From NCBI GenBank assembly GCA_949297205.1, contig CASFSH010000395.1, forward strand, positions 1 through 5,094: a stretch of 5,094 nt of DNA, given 5' to 3'. A program made the translations under genes and the position numbers. Positions 1 to 5,094 of the stretch are shown here, piece by piece (within the stretch, counting starts at the first letter, position 1; every line of letters starts with the position of its first letter). A model generated the notes under the pieces. That model saw only the letters and a program-made list of their open reading frames with translations. It did no database searches and was not told where the DNA came from. The DNA comes from an uncultured Bacillota bacterium (GTDB lineage: Bacteria > Bacillota > Clostridia > UBA1381).

Positions 1-252
1 GTCGGGAATTGTTATACCTGTAATACCGCTACAGCCTATAAATGCATACATCTCTATGCCCGTTACCGGATACCCGTCCAAAGTTGACGGGATGGTAATA
101 TACCCGCTTGCAGATTTATTGCAGTTTGTTATTATCGCTCCGTCAGATGACACGGTATATGTAAATATATCCGGGCTTTCGGCTGAAACTTCAACGACGC
201 CGAATAAAAACATAAAATTTAATACAAGTATAACCGATAATAATTTTTTCAT
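1..252 (-). CDS. Secreted BspA-type leucine-rich-repeat protein, N-terminal part (runs off window)
   Basis: The minus-strand frame is open from an ATG at 252-250 to the window edge and gives 84 residues. It begins MKKLLSVILVLNFMFLFG, a charged N-terminus plus hydrophobic core, and ends in VEVSA before ESP, so signal peptidase I cleavage after Ala24 is likely. After a short strand-rich lead (about residues 30-64, including GYITIPSTLDGYPVTGI) comes a repeat of the form YAFIGCSGITGITIPD (69-84). That matches the LRR_5/BspA (TpLRR) consensus of A-F-x-G-C-xx-L-xx-I-x-I-P. A ribosome binding site, GGAAGG at 260-265, lies 7 bases upstream of the ATG. Family knowledge: such proteins are exported, often surface-attached, and mediate binding in gut and oral bacteria. 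The ligand, total length and C-terminal anchor cannot be seen. It follows the aldo/keto reductase by 45 bases and could be co-transcribed with it. Confidence 0.85.
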   Translation of the reverse strand, partial: MKKLLSVILVLNFMFLFGVVEVSAESPDIFTYTVSSDGAIITNCNKSASGYITIPSTLDGYPVTGIEMYAFIGCSGITGITIPD

Positions 253-281
253 AATATAACCTTCCTTTCCGCAACTCTTCT

Positions 282-295
282 TAAGAATATTCTTA
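282..295. promoter_or_regulatory. 14-bp perfect palindrome upstream of the LRR gene, possible operator
   Basis: TAAGAATATTCTTA is a perfect inverted repeat with no spacer. It sits in the 45-base gap between the aldo/keto reductase stop codon and the LRR gene's ribosome binding site. It has no G+C-rich stem and no T-tract, so it is not an intrinsic terminator. A dyad of this length suits a dimeric regulator, but I cannot assign one, and AT-rich palindromes also arise by chance. Confidence 0.3.
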
Positions 296-297
296 TG

Positions 298-1257
298 TTA
301 TGATCTTTGTAAAATAAACTCACAATCCTTCTGGGTAAGCTTTATATCTGCGCCGCTTAAGCTGTCGTGAAGCTGGTTGAGGTTTTTACATCCGATAATC
401 GGGATTGTCTGAAAATTATTATCATTTACCAGTGCAGCTATTGCAAGCGCGCCTACAGACGCATTAATATTCTTTTGTATCTGTTTTATATTGTCATATA
501 TTTTAAGGTTGGTATCACACAAATACCTTTCTCTTGCTTTCTCGCTTAACATTTCCTTTCCGCCTGCGTCCAGCTTGGAAAAGAAACCTTTCGCCTGAGA
601 TGCAAATGCGAATACACTTAAATCATGATTTTTAAAGTATTTATATTCATTGTCATTCATAAGCACAAGCGTAGGGTCATTATTTTCCACAACCGCCTTT
701 GCGGCACTGTATTGAATCTGGCTTGAAATAATGGGTGCCATATTGTTTTTTATTGCATATTCATTTGCTTTATTTATGCGCTCGCTTGTCCAATTTGACA
801 TACCGATATATCGTGTTTTTCCTTTTTTAACAAATTCGTTTAAAGTATCCATTATGGGCTCAACAGGCAATCTTTCATCATCACGGTGAAGCCAGTAAAT
901 ATCTATATAGTCAATCCCCAGATTTTTCAGGCTCAAATCAATATCATGTTCCAGTTCTTCCTTTGACAAACGTGATATATTCCTTGTTTCAACTCTTGGG
1001 TGTGCTCCCTTTGTGGATATAAAAAGACTGTTTCTGTTTTTCTTGTCCTTCATCCACCGGCCTAAAAATTTTTCACTTATATGCTCGTCCTGTCCTCCGT
1101 ACATCAGGGCGGTATCAATAACATTTCCGCCAAGTTCACAAAATTCATTAAGCAAATCGGTTGCGGTATCTTTATCAAGGTCCGATCCGTAAACATCTGT
1201 TCCCAAAGCGATTTTGCCTATTTTATCATTTGTTCCCATTAATGTTTCATATCTCAT
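298..1257 (-). CDS. Aldo/keto reductase family oxidoreductase
   Basis: This 319-residue protein has the normal length for a single-domain (alpha/beta)8 aldo/keto reductase, a cytosolic enzyme that uses NAD(P)H to reduce carbonyl groups. The catalytic tetrad is all visible: Asp48 (in NVIDTA), Tyr53, Lys83 (ISTKG) and His124 (YWLHRDD). Cofactor-site signatures follow: GMSNW at 152-156, SSQIQYS at 178-184, and PIIGCKNLNQL near 286-296, which binds the cofactor phosphate or adenine region in this family. The opening MRYETLMGTNDKIGKIALGT is the usual first strand of bacterial members, which supports the first ATG. The best ribosome binding site for it, TGGAG at 1271-1275, is 13 bases away, which is long. 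The substrate cannot be inferred. It is separated from the housekeeping block by the hairpin element and has no obvious functional link to it. Confidence 0.93.
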   Translation of the reverse strand: MRYETLMGTNDKIGKIALGTDVYGSDLDKDTATDLLNEFCELGGNVIDTALMYGGQDEHISEKFLGRWMKDKKNRNSLFISTKGAHPRVETRNISRLSKEELEHDIDLSLKNLGIDYIDIYWLHRDDERLPVEPIMDTLNEFVKKGKTRYIGMSNWTSERINKANEYAIKNNMAPIISSQIQYSAAKAVVENNDPTLVLMNDNEYKYFKNHDLSVFAFASQAKGFFSKLDAGGKEMLSEKARERYLCDTNLKIYDNIKQIQKNINASVGALAIAALVNDNNFQTIPIIGCKNLNQLHDSLSGADIKLTQKDCEFILQRS

Positions 1258-1277
1258 GTTTCAAATTAATCTCCATT

Positions 1278-1295
1278 CCGCCGCCAATGCGGCGG
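1278..1295. repeat. All-GC 7-bp hairpin next to the aldo/keto reductase start
   Basis: CCGCCGC (1278-1284) and GCGGCGG (1289-1295) are perfect reverse complements around the four-base loop CAAT. The seven pairs are all G:C, standing out in AT-rich surroundings. On the transcribed minus strand the hairpin is followed by AATGGAGATTAATTTG rather than a U-run, so it is not a standard intrinsic terminator. It lies 20 bases upstream of the aldo/keto reductase ATG and 9 bases from the longer hairpin at 1305-1410, and the two probably belong to one element. GCGGCG in its 3' arm could alternatively pair with CGCCGC at 1390-1395. Confidence 0.7.
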
Positions 1296-1304
1296 CACAA
1301 ATCC

Positions 1305-1410
1305 TAACGTGTAAAAGAAGCAAGCAGATTGCCGTTTTGAGTGACGACGGCGTATGTGTATACTCCGAGTCACGAAAAAAGGTGAGATGCGCCGCTTATT
1401 TTTCACGTTA
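1305..1410. repeat. 106-base long imperfect hairpin element, probable interspersed palindromic repeat or structured RNA
   Basis: Almost the whole stretch folds into one stem. Successive paired arms are TAACGTG 1305-1311 with CACGTTA 1404-1410; AAAA 1313-1316 with TTTT 1400-1403; AAGC 1318-1321 with GCTT 1394-1397; GCA 1324-1326 with TGC 1388-1390; GCC 1331-1333 with GGT 1381-1383 (one G:T); TTTT 1335-1338 with AAAA 1377-1380; GTGAC 1341-1345 with GTCAC 1369-1373; CGG 1348-1350 with CCG 1365-1367; GTAT 1352-1355 with ATAC 1360-1363; the loop is GTGT. That is about 37 pairs in nested order. No coding frame here looks like a protein. It fills most of the gap between the dCMP deaminase stop and the aldo/keto reductase start. 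Whether it is multicopy cannot be told from one window. Confidence 0.65.
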
Positions 1411-1423
1411 CCCTTCTGTATAA

Positions 1424-1912
1424 TCAATATCCCTTAACACCGTCAAGAGATTCATCGTTGTCTATCCAATCCTGAACCTGTATCACTCTGTAATCGTTTT
1501 CTGTATCCCTTATAACAACTTTTTCTATTCCCGAATTTATAACCATTCTTTTACACATGGAACAGCAGCAGCTGTTTGCAACAATTTCCTTTGTGTCTGC
1601 CTCAAGTCCCACAAGGTAAAGAGTTGCACCTATCATATCCCGTCTTGATGCGGAAATTATTGCATTTGCCTCTGCATGGACGCTTCGGCACATTTCATAT
1701 CTTTCGCCTCTGGGTATACTTAATTTCGCTCTTATACAAACTCCAAGATCATTACAGTTTTTTCTTCCTCTCGGGGCGCCTACATATCCCGTTGATATTA
1801 TCTCATCATTATGTACTATTATTGCACCGTAATTTCTTCTTAAGCATGTCCCTCTTTCCGCAACGGTCTGAGCAATATCAAGATAATAGTTGTTTTTATC
1901 ACGTCTTTCCAT
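1424..1912 (-). CDS. dCMP deaminase (ComEB-type cytidine/deoxycytidylate deaminase)
   Basis: This 162-residue zinc enzyme of the cytidine deaminase fold should convert dCMP to dUMP, feeding dTMP synthesis. The catalytic HAE motif is at 79-81 (SVHAEANAI), with His79 as zinc ligand and Glu81 as proton shuttle. The other two ligands are Cys117 and Cys120 in NSCCCSMCKRM. GYVGAPRG at 42-49 and the Cys53/Cys59/Cys75 cluster match the dCMP-deaminase subgroup, where extra cysteines or histidines can hold a structural zinc. One oddity is that the usual Pro of PCxxC is replaced by Cys116, giving three cysteines in a row. AAAGGAG at 1921-1927 lies 8 bases before the ATG and overlaps the recO stop codon, so translation is probably coupled to recO. 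In Bacillus the homologue is called comEB, but no competence context is visible here. A broader tRNA or riboflavin deaminase assignment is unlikely given the length and motifs. Confidence 0.92.
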   Translation of the reverse strand: MERRDKNNYYLDIAQTVAERGTCLRRNYGAIIVHNDEIISTGYVGAPRGRKNCNDLGVCIRAKLSIPRGERYEMCRSVHAEANAIISASRRDMIGATLYLVGLEADTKEIVANSCCCSMCKRMVINSGIEKVVIRDTENDYRVIQVQDWIDNDESLDGVKGY

Positions 1913-1926
1913 TGTAACGTCTCCTT

Positions 1927-2679
1927 TCAGTCATTTGTCTTTCCCGATATTTTTTTATAATAATCCAGAGAGCTGAAATTTTTCTCCGTATAAGCTTCAA
2001 CATATTTTTCTGCAATTTCGGATACTGTATGCATTACACTGTCAGATGCAGAAAAAGACATCATCTTTTTTCCTTCCGCGGTGAGAATATATCTTATGGC
2101 GTAATATATATCTGCATTGATCATATAATCTCCCGGCTGCACACATCCGTCACATACCACTCCCCCGCTCACGGGAGAAAAAGCTGTTATATTTTCTTCC
2201 GAAAAACATTTCGTACATCTATACATTTCAGGCAAATACCCCGAATATGCCATAACCCTCAATTCAAACACCGCACGTATTTTTTCATTATCAATATCTT
2301 TATATGCCAAAGCATAGCAGCAGTTTAAAAATAAATTTAAAATATTTTCATCAGGCGAATTAAGGTTAATCAAAGTGTATATCAAATCAGCCATATAAGT
2401 ACAAAGAGCAACTTTTTCTATGTCCTCATGAATTTTAAAAAAACATTCGATTGGTTCGCAGTTTTTTATCGTATACAGTTCCCTTCCGGAGTTTGAAAGA
2501 ATAAAATCCGCATATGTTAAAAACTGTGCTGTCCTGCTGTTTTTGTTTTTCATGCTTTTTGCACCGTATAATACAGCTTTAATAATCCCCTGATCTTTTG
2601 TGAAAATATTTAAAATTCGGTTGCTTTCACCGTAATCATATTGTTTTATAATAATACCTTTTGTTTTTAACAAAGACAT
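1927..2679 (-). CDS. recO: DNA repair protein RecO
   Basis: RecO loads RecA onto SSB-coated single-stranded DNA together with RecR, in the RecFOR recombinational repair pathway. The 250-residue length is typical. The N-terminal OB-fold opens with the family pattern TKGIIIKQYDYGESNRILNIFTKDQG, where a long run of residues 6-31 fits RecO; GAKSMKN (39-45) continues it. A helical domain follows, with a zinc-binding module formed by Cys155-x2-Cys158 and Cys176-x2-Cys179 (YRCTKC and VVCDGC), as in Gram-positive and Deinococcus RecO. An in-frame stop lies five codons before the ATG, so no longer start exists. The start is poorly served: AGGAG at 2696-2700 is 16 bases away and only a weak AAGG is close. 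It follows era by 78 bases, the usual neighbour order in Firmicutes. Confidence 0.95.
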   Translation of the reverse strand: MSLLKTKGIIIKQYDYGESNRILNIFTKDQGIIKAVLYGAKSMKNKNSRTAQFLTYADFILSNSGRELYTIKNCEPIECFFKIHEDIEKVALCTYMADLIYTLINLNSPDENILNLFLNCCYALAYKDIDNEKIRAVFELRVMAYSGYLPEMYRCTKCFSEENITAFSPVSGGVVCDGCVQPGDYMINADIYYAIRYILTAEGKKMMSFSASDSVMHTVSEIAEKYVEAYTEKNFSSLDYYKKISGKTND

Positions 2680-2757
2680 AGCCTTTTTTCGTTAGCTCCT
2701 TTATAAAACTTACCGTAAAATTATATATTTTATCTTTTTCAATAAAATCAAATTCTT

Positions 2758-3657
2758 TTAGTTTTCAAATCCAAAATTTTTTATTAAAGCATTGTTATTT
2801 CTCCAATCAGTTCTCACCTTAACCCAAAGTTCGAGATATACCTTTTTATTAAGCATCTTTTCAATATCTACTCTTGCCATTGTTCCTATTTTTTTAAGCA
2901 TTTCTCCATTTTTGCCTATAATAATGCCCTTGTGAGAATTTTTTTCACAGTATATACTTGCGCTAATTGCAGTAACATTTGCTTTTTCCTGCATTTTTTC
3001 AATTTCGATTGCAACACCATGAGGAATTTCTTTATCCAAAAGCCAAAGAAGCTTTTCTCTTATAATTTCTGCCGCTATCTGCTTTTCAGGCTGATCTGTT
3101 ACCATATCATCATAAAAATATTTTGGTCCTTCTTTTATATATTGTCTTATATTATTTAACAGTATCTCAATTCCATCACCTGTTTTTGCACTTATCGGAA
3201 CAATTGACTCAAACTCACATATTCCAGAATAATCGGCAATAACCGGAAGCAGTTCGTCCTTTCTCATTGTATCTATTTTGTTCAGCACAAGTATACAGGG
3301 TATCTTTGATTTTGCAATATCTTTTCCGATTTTATATTCCATTTCATTAATACTTGTGGATGCGTCCACCACAAATATAATTACATCCATTTCATTCATG
3401 GATTCATTTGCCGTTTTTACCATTACTTCACCCAACTTAGTATGCGGGGTATGTATACCCGGCGTATCGGTAAACACTATCTGTTCCTCATCGGTATTAT
3501 ATATTGCAAGAATTTTGTTTCTTGTTGTCTGCGGTTTATTCGAAATAATTGCTATTTTTTGTCCTGCAATCTGATTCAGTAAGGTGGATTTGCCCACGTT
3601 TGCCATACCGATAATTGAGCAAAACCCGGATTTAAATACTTTTTTATTTTTATTCAT
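2758..3657 (-). CDS. era: GTPase Era (16S rRNA / 30S ribosome assembly)
   Basis: Era is an essential GTPase that binds the 3' end of 16S rRNA and helps finish the 30S subunit. Taking the ATG at 3657, the protein has 299 residues, the family norm. The G motifs are in order: G1 GMANVGKS 17-24, G2 switch QTTRN 43-47, G3 DTPG 64-67, G4 NKID 126-129 and G5 SAK 156-158. The C-terminal KH domain carries the GxxG loop as GKNG 248-251, followed by the Era-typical VYLELWVKVRTDWRNN stretch. The first two G1 variable positions are unusual: Met-Ala instead of the common Arg-Pro in GRPNVGKS. A start 11 codons earlier (3690) is open but has no ribosome binding site and adds residues not seen in Era. It lies between dgkA and recO, as in many Firmicutes, without the cytidine deaminase gene often found just before it. 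Confidence 0.97.
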   Translation of the reverse strand: MNKNKKVFKSGFCSIIGMANVGKSTLLNQIAGQKIAIISNKPQTTRNKILAIYNTDEEQIVFTDTPGIHTPHTKLGEVMVKTANESMNEMDVIIFVVDASTSINEMEYKIGKDIAKSKIPCILVLNKIDTMRKDELLPVIADYSGICEFESIVPISAKTGDGIEILLNNIRQYIKEGPKYFYDDMVTDQPEKQIAAEIIREKLLWLLDKEIPHGVAIEIEKMQEKANVTAISASIYCEKNSHKGIIIGKNGEMLKKIGTMARVDIEKMLNKKVYLELWVKVRTDWRNNNALIKNFGFEN

Positions 3658-3663
3658 AATTAT

Positions 3664-3669
3664 TCCTCT
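3664..3669 (-). promoter_or_regulatory. Ribosome binding site that sets the era start
   Basis: AGAGGA is followed by a six-base spacer, ATAATT, and the ATG at 3657-3655. This places translation initiation at the MNKNKK start. The in-frame ATG at 3690-3688 has only CAGCTTTTAT before it and no Shine-Dalgarno match. Confidence 0.75.
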
Positions 3670-3708
3670 CTTAATTCTTAGTAAATGCATATAAAAGCTG
3701 AAAACATC

Positions 3709-4182
3709 TCATTTTTTTTCAGTTTTTTCCCCGCCGAAAACCACAAATAATATATCAGCGATCCCCAAAACAGTGCTTGGAACCAATATTTTTGGCTCTG
3801 TAAAAATATGTATAAGCACCTGAGTGATTTTTTCAATGTCAAAAAACAGAAAGAATCCTACAATAACAGCAGATATTGCCGCAAACAACACCGCACCGGC
3901 AGCCGCATCTTTTGCAGTTTTTGCCGTTTTTTTGTATTCCTTTGTGGCGGTATCGACAGAATTTTCTATAGCCGTATTAAATAATTCCGCACAGAAAACC
4001 AAGGCAATGGTTAAAATCAAAACTGCCCATTCAACTCTTGATAGACCATAAAAATATGCAAACAAAACAATAAGATTTCCTATCATAAAATGTATTCTCA
4101 GATTTATCTCTGTACGAAACGGTCTTATCATCCCAAAAAAAGCGTTCTTTAAACTTTCTGTCATACTTTTGTTTTTATACAT
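3709..4182 (-). CDS. dgkA: DgkA-family lipid kinase (undecaprenol/diacylglycerol kinase)
   Basis: This small membrane kinase has 157 residues. Gram-positive members mostly phosphorylate undecaprenol, recycling the lipid carrier of cell-wall synthesis; the E. coli type uses diacylglycerol. The family signature is plain: ELFNTAIENSVD at 66-77, whose Glu and Asn residues hold the catalytic site and metal, and AKDAAAGAVLFAA at 90-102. The N-terminal SLKNAFFGMIRPFRTEINLRIH is the expected surface helix. Membrane segments fall near 33-47, 51-67 and 96-114. A further hydrophobic segment at about 132-149 (LVPSTVLGIADILFVVFG) extends beyond the usual three-helix, roughly 120-130-residue protein. GAGG at 4190-4193 lies 7 bases before the ATG. 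The neighbours ybeY and era support the assignment. The exact lipid substrate is inferred. Confidence 0.93.
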   Translation of the reverse strand: MYKNKSMTESLKNAFFGMIRPFRTEINLRIHFMIGNLIVLFAYFYGLSRVEWAVLILTIALVFCAELFNTAIENSVDTATKEYKKTAKTAKDAAAGAVLFAAISAVIVGFFLFFDIEKITQVLIHIFTEPKILVPSTVLGIADILFVVFGGEKTEKK

Positions 4183-4236
4183 TTCAAAACCTCATTCGGA
4201 CGTAATTCATACATTTTTTACATATGTTTTTTCAGA

Positions 4237-4263
4237 TCAGAAATATTATTTCCTTGTTTCTGA
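4237..4263. other. Weak hairpin in the ybeY-dgkA gap
   Basis: TCAGAAA (4237-4243) and TTTCTGA (4257-4263) are perfect reverse complements around a 13-base AT-rich loop. An overlapping alternative pairs TTTCAG 4230-4235 with CTGAAA 4260-4265. Neither is GC-rich and no T-run follows on the transcribed strand, so I do not call it a terminator. The 97-base gap holding it shows no open reading frame or convincing promoter. Confidence 0.25.
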
Positions 4264-4279
4264 AATTCTTAATAATATT

Positions 4280-4783
4280 TCAATTATTTTTATATTCTCT
4301 TATTATACCCATTTGGGACAGTATTTCTTCCTGTTTTTTAAACATTATCTGTTCCATATCGGTATTGTTTTCATGATCGTATCCAAGCAGGTGAAGCATG
4401 GAATGTATTGTCAAAAAAGCTATTTCTCTCACAAAGGAATGACCGTATTCTTCAGCCTGTTCCATTGCACGTTGTGCACATATTACGATATCGCCCAACA
4501 CAACATAGTCATCATCAAAATCATAATCACAGTCTGTAATATTTCCATTCTCGTCAAATTCAAGCATGGGAAAAGACAAAACATCGGTGACTGAATCTTT
4601 GTTTCGATGTTCTCTGTTCAATGCTCTGATTTCATTTTTATCTGTAATTGTCACACTGACTTCAGCATCAAAGTCACATTTTTCATATTCAAGAACTTTA
4701 TTTATGCAATCAATAATCAGCTTTTCTGTTTGTTCTGTTATTTCTATTTCGTTCTGATCGTTCTCTATGAATACTTCTGTCAT
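4280..4783 (-). CDS. ybeY: Endoribonuclease YbeY (rRNA maturation factor)
   Basis: YbeY is a zinc metalloenzyme needed for 16S rRNA 3'-end maturation and 70S ribosome quality control, and in some bacteria it interacts with Era. The 167-residue length is normal. The diagnostic H-x3-H-x5-H zinc site is intact: His127, His131 and His137 in IHSMLHLLGYDH. Other family blocks are LNREHRNKDSVTDVLSFP (55-72) and VLGDIVIC (95-102). The MTEVFIENDQ opening is the usual first strand, so a later start is unlikely even though this one lies 74 bases inside phoH. GGGTGA at 4790-4795 precedes the ATG by six bases. The overlap suggests translational coupling to phoH. An acidic insert (DCDYDFDDDY, 84-93) precedes the VLGDI strand. 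Confidence 0.96.
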   Translation of the reverse strand: MTEVFIENDQNEIEITEQTEKLIIDCINKVLEYEKCDFDAEVSVTITDKNEIRALNREHRNKDSVTDVLSFPMLEFDENGNITDCDYDFDDDYVVLGDIVICAQRAMEQAEEYGHSFVREIAFLTIHSMLHLLGYDHENNTDMEQIMFKKQEEILSQMGIIREYKNN

Positions 4784-5094
4784 CTTTTTTCACCCGTTCT
4801 CTGTCGTACTTTTCATATGCTTTAATTATCTTTTGTACCAAAGGATGACGCACAACATCCCTTTCGGTAAATTCACAAAAAGCAATATCGTCAATATCTT
4901 TCAATATTTTTTGTGCTTCTTTCAATCCAGACTTTTTGCCGTCAGGCAGGTCGATCTGTGTAATATCACCAGTAATAACCGCACGTGAACCGAACCCTAT
5001 TCTTGTTAAAAACATTTTCATCTGTTCAGGCGTGGTATTTTGCGCCTCGTCAAGAATAATAAATGCATTATCAAGAGTTCGTCCTCTCATGTAT
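4710..5094 (-). CDS. PhoH-family ATPase (PhoH-like protein), C-terminal part
   Basis: The visible 127 residues are the end of a cytosolic P-loop ATPase. The start and Walker A motif lie beyond the window edge, so the ATG at 5090 is internal. Counting it as residue 1, YMRGRTLDNAFIILDEAQN (the Tyr precedes residue 1) carries the Walker B pair Asp14-Glu15, followed by TPEQMKMFLTRIG, AVITGDITQIDLP (37-49), and FTERDVVRHPLVQKIIKAYE (74-93), all strong PhoH/YbeZ signatures. PhoH-like proteins are linked to RNA metabolism and commonly sit beside ybeY. The last 24 residues, from about Asp103, are rich in Arg and Asn (RSIHRERSERNRNNRTNRK) and are encoded entirely within the ybeY coding sequence in another frame. 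The pgpH/yqfF gene that separates phoH from ybeY in Bacillus is absent. Confidence 0.94.
   Translation of the reverse strand, partial: YMRGRTLDNAFIILDEAQNTTPEQMKMFLTRIGFGSRAVITGDITQIDLPDGKKSGLKEAQKILKDIDDIAFCEFTERDVVRHPLVQKIIKAYEKYDRERVKKDDRSIHRERSERNRNNRTNRKADY

Noticed and set aside
56..259. Plus-strand 67-codon open frame at the left end
   Set aside because: It is antisense to a minus-strand frame with a clear signal peptide, ribosome binding site and BspA-type repeat. The plus-strand product has no recognisable features.
1278..1295. GC hairpin as an intrinsic terminator for the recO-dCMP deaminase operon
   Set aside because: The stem is strong, but neither strand has a T-run right after it. 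A Rho-type or structural stop cannot be excluded.
1214..1423. Plus-strand 69-codon open frame across the hairpin element
   Set aside because: It starts inside the aldo/keto reductase gene and its product reflects the palindromic DNA. There is no ribosome binding site and no protein-like pattern.
1258..1423. CRISPR array, tRNA or attachment site in the hairpin gap
   Set aside because: There is no regularly spaced direct repeat, no tRNA cloverleaf consensus, and no integrase or transposase gene in the window.
2680..2757. Possible yqzL gene or promoter between era and recO
   Set aside because: The longest minus-strand frame there is about 13 codons with no match to YqzL. Candidate boxes such as TTGAAA and TATAAT are only 11 bases apart, and better spacing gives poor matches in this AT-rich gap.
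3658..3690. Upstream in-frame ATG for era
   Set aside because: It has no ribosome binding site, adds 11 residues that do not match Era, and a good AGAGGA site sits six bases before the downstream ATG.
4169..4594. Plus-strand 141-codon open frame opposite ybeY
   Set aside because: It is antisense to the conserved ybeY sequence including its zinc site. The predicted product is low-complexity and hydrophobic, as expected from the reverse strand of an AT-rich gene.

Overview
The window reads as chromosomal DNA from a low-GC Firmicute, most likely a gut-type member of the Clostridia. The grounds are the AT-rich codon use, AGGAG-type ribosome binding sites, a recognisable phoH-ybeY-dgkA-era-recO block, and a secreted BspA-type leucine-rich-repeat protein. 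No species can be named from the sequence alone. Every gene I accept lies on the minus strand, so transcription runs from the right end to the left end.

Layout in transcription order: 5094-4710 is the C-terminal part of a PhoH-family ATPase, cut by the window edge; 4783-4280 is ybeY, overlapping phoH by 74 bases; 4182-3709 is dgkA; 3657-2758 is era; 2679-1927 is recO; 1912-1424 is a ComEB-type dCMP deaminase, 14 bases after recO. Next comes a 166-base gap filled by two hairpins that do not look like the surrounding DNA. Then 1257-298 is an aldo/keto reductase, and 252-1 is the first 84 codons of a secreted leucine-rich-repeat protein whose only visible part is its signal peptide and first repeat.

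The first five genes are a conserved housekeeping group: ribosome and 16S rRNA quality control (YbeY, Era, probably PhoH), lipid-carrier phosphorylation (DgkA) and recombinational repair (RecO), with dUMP supply from dCMP deaminase next to it. Compared with the well-known Bacillus subtilis order (phoH-pgpH/yqfF-ybeY-dgkA-cdd-era-yqzL-recO), this window has no pgpH/yqfF between phoH and ybeY, no cdd between dgkA and era, and no yqzL between era and recO. The genes left of the hairpin element look like separate accessory cargo.

The most unusual feature is the gap at about 1277-1410. A 106-base stretch folds almost end to end into one imperfect hairpin, and beside it is an all-GC 7-bp hairpin. 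This looks like a copy of an interspersed palindromic element or a structured RNA. I see no CRISPR array, tRNA, rRNA, insertion-sequence transposase or defence system. Most of the window is ordinary conserved gene content.
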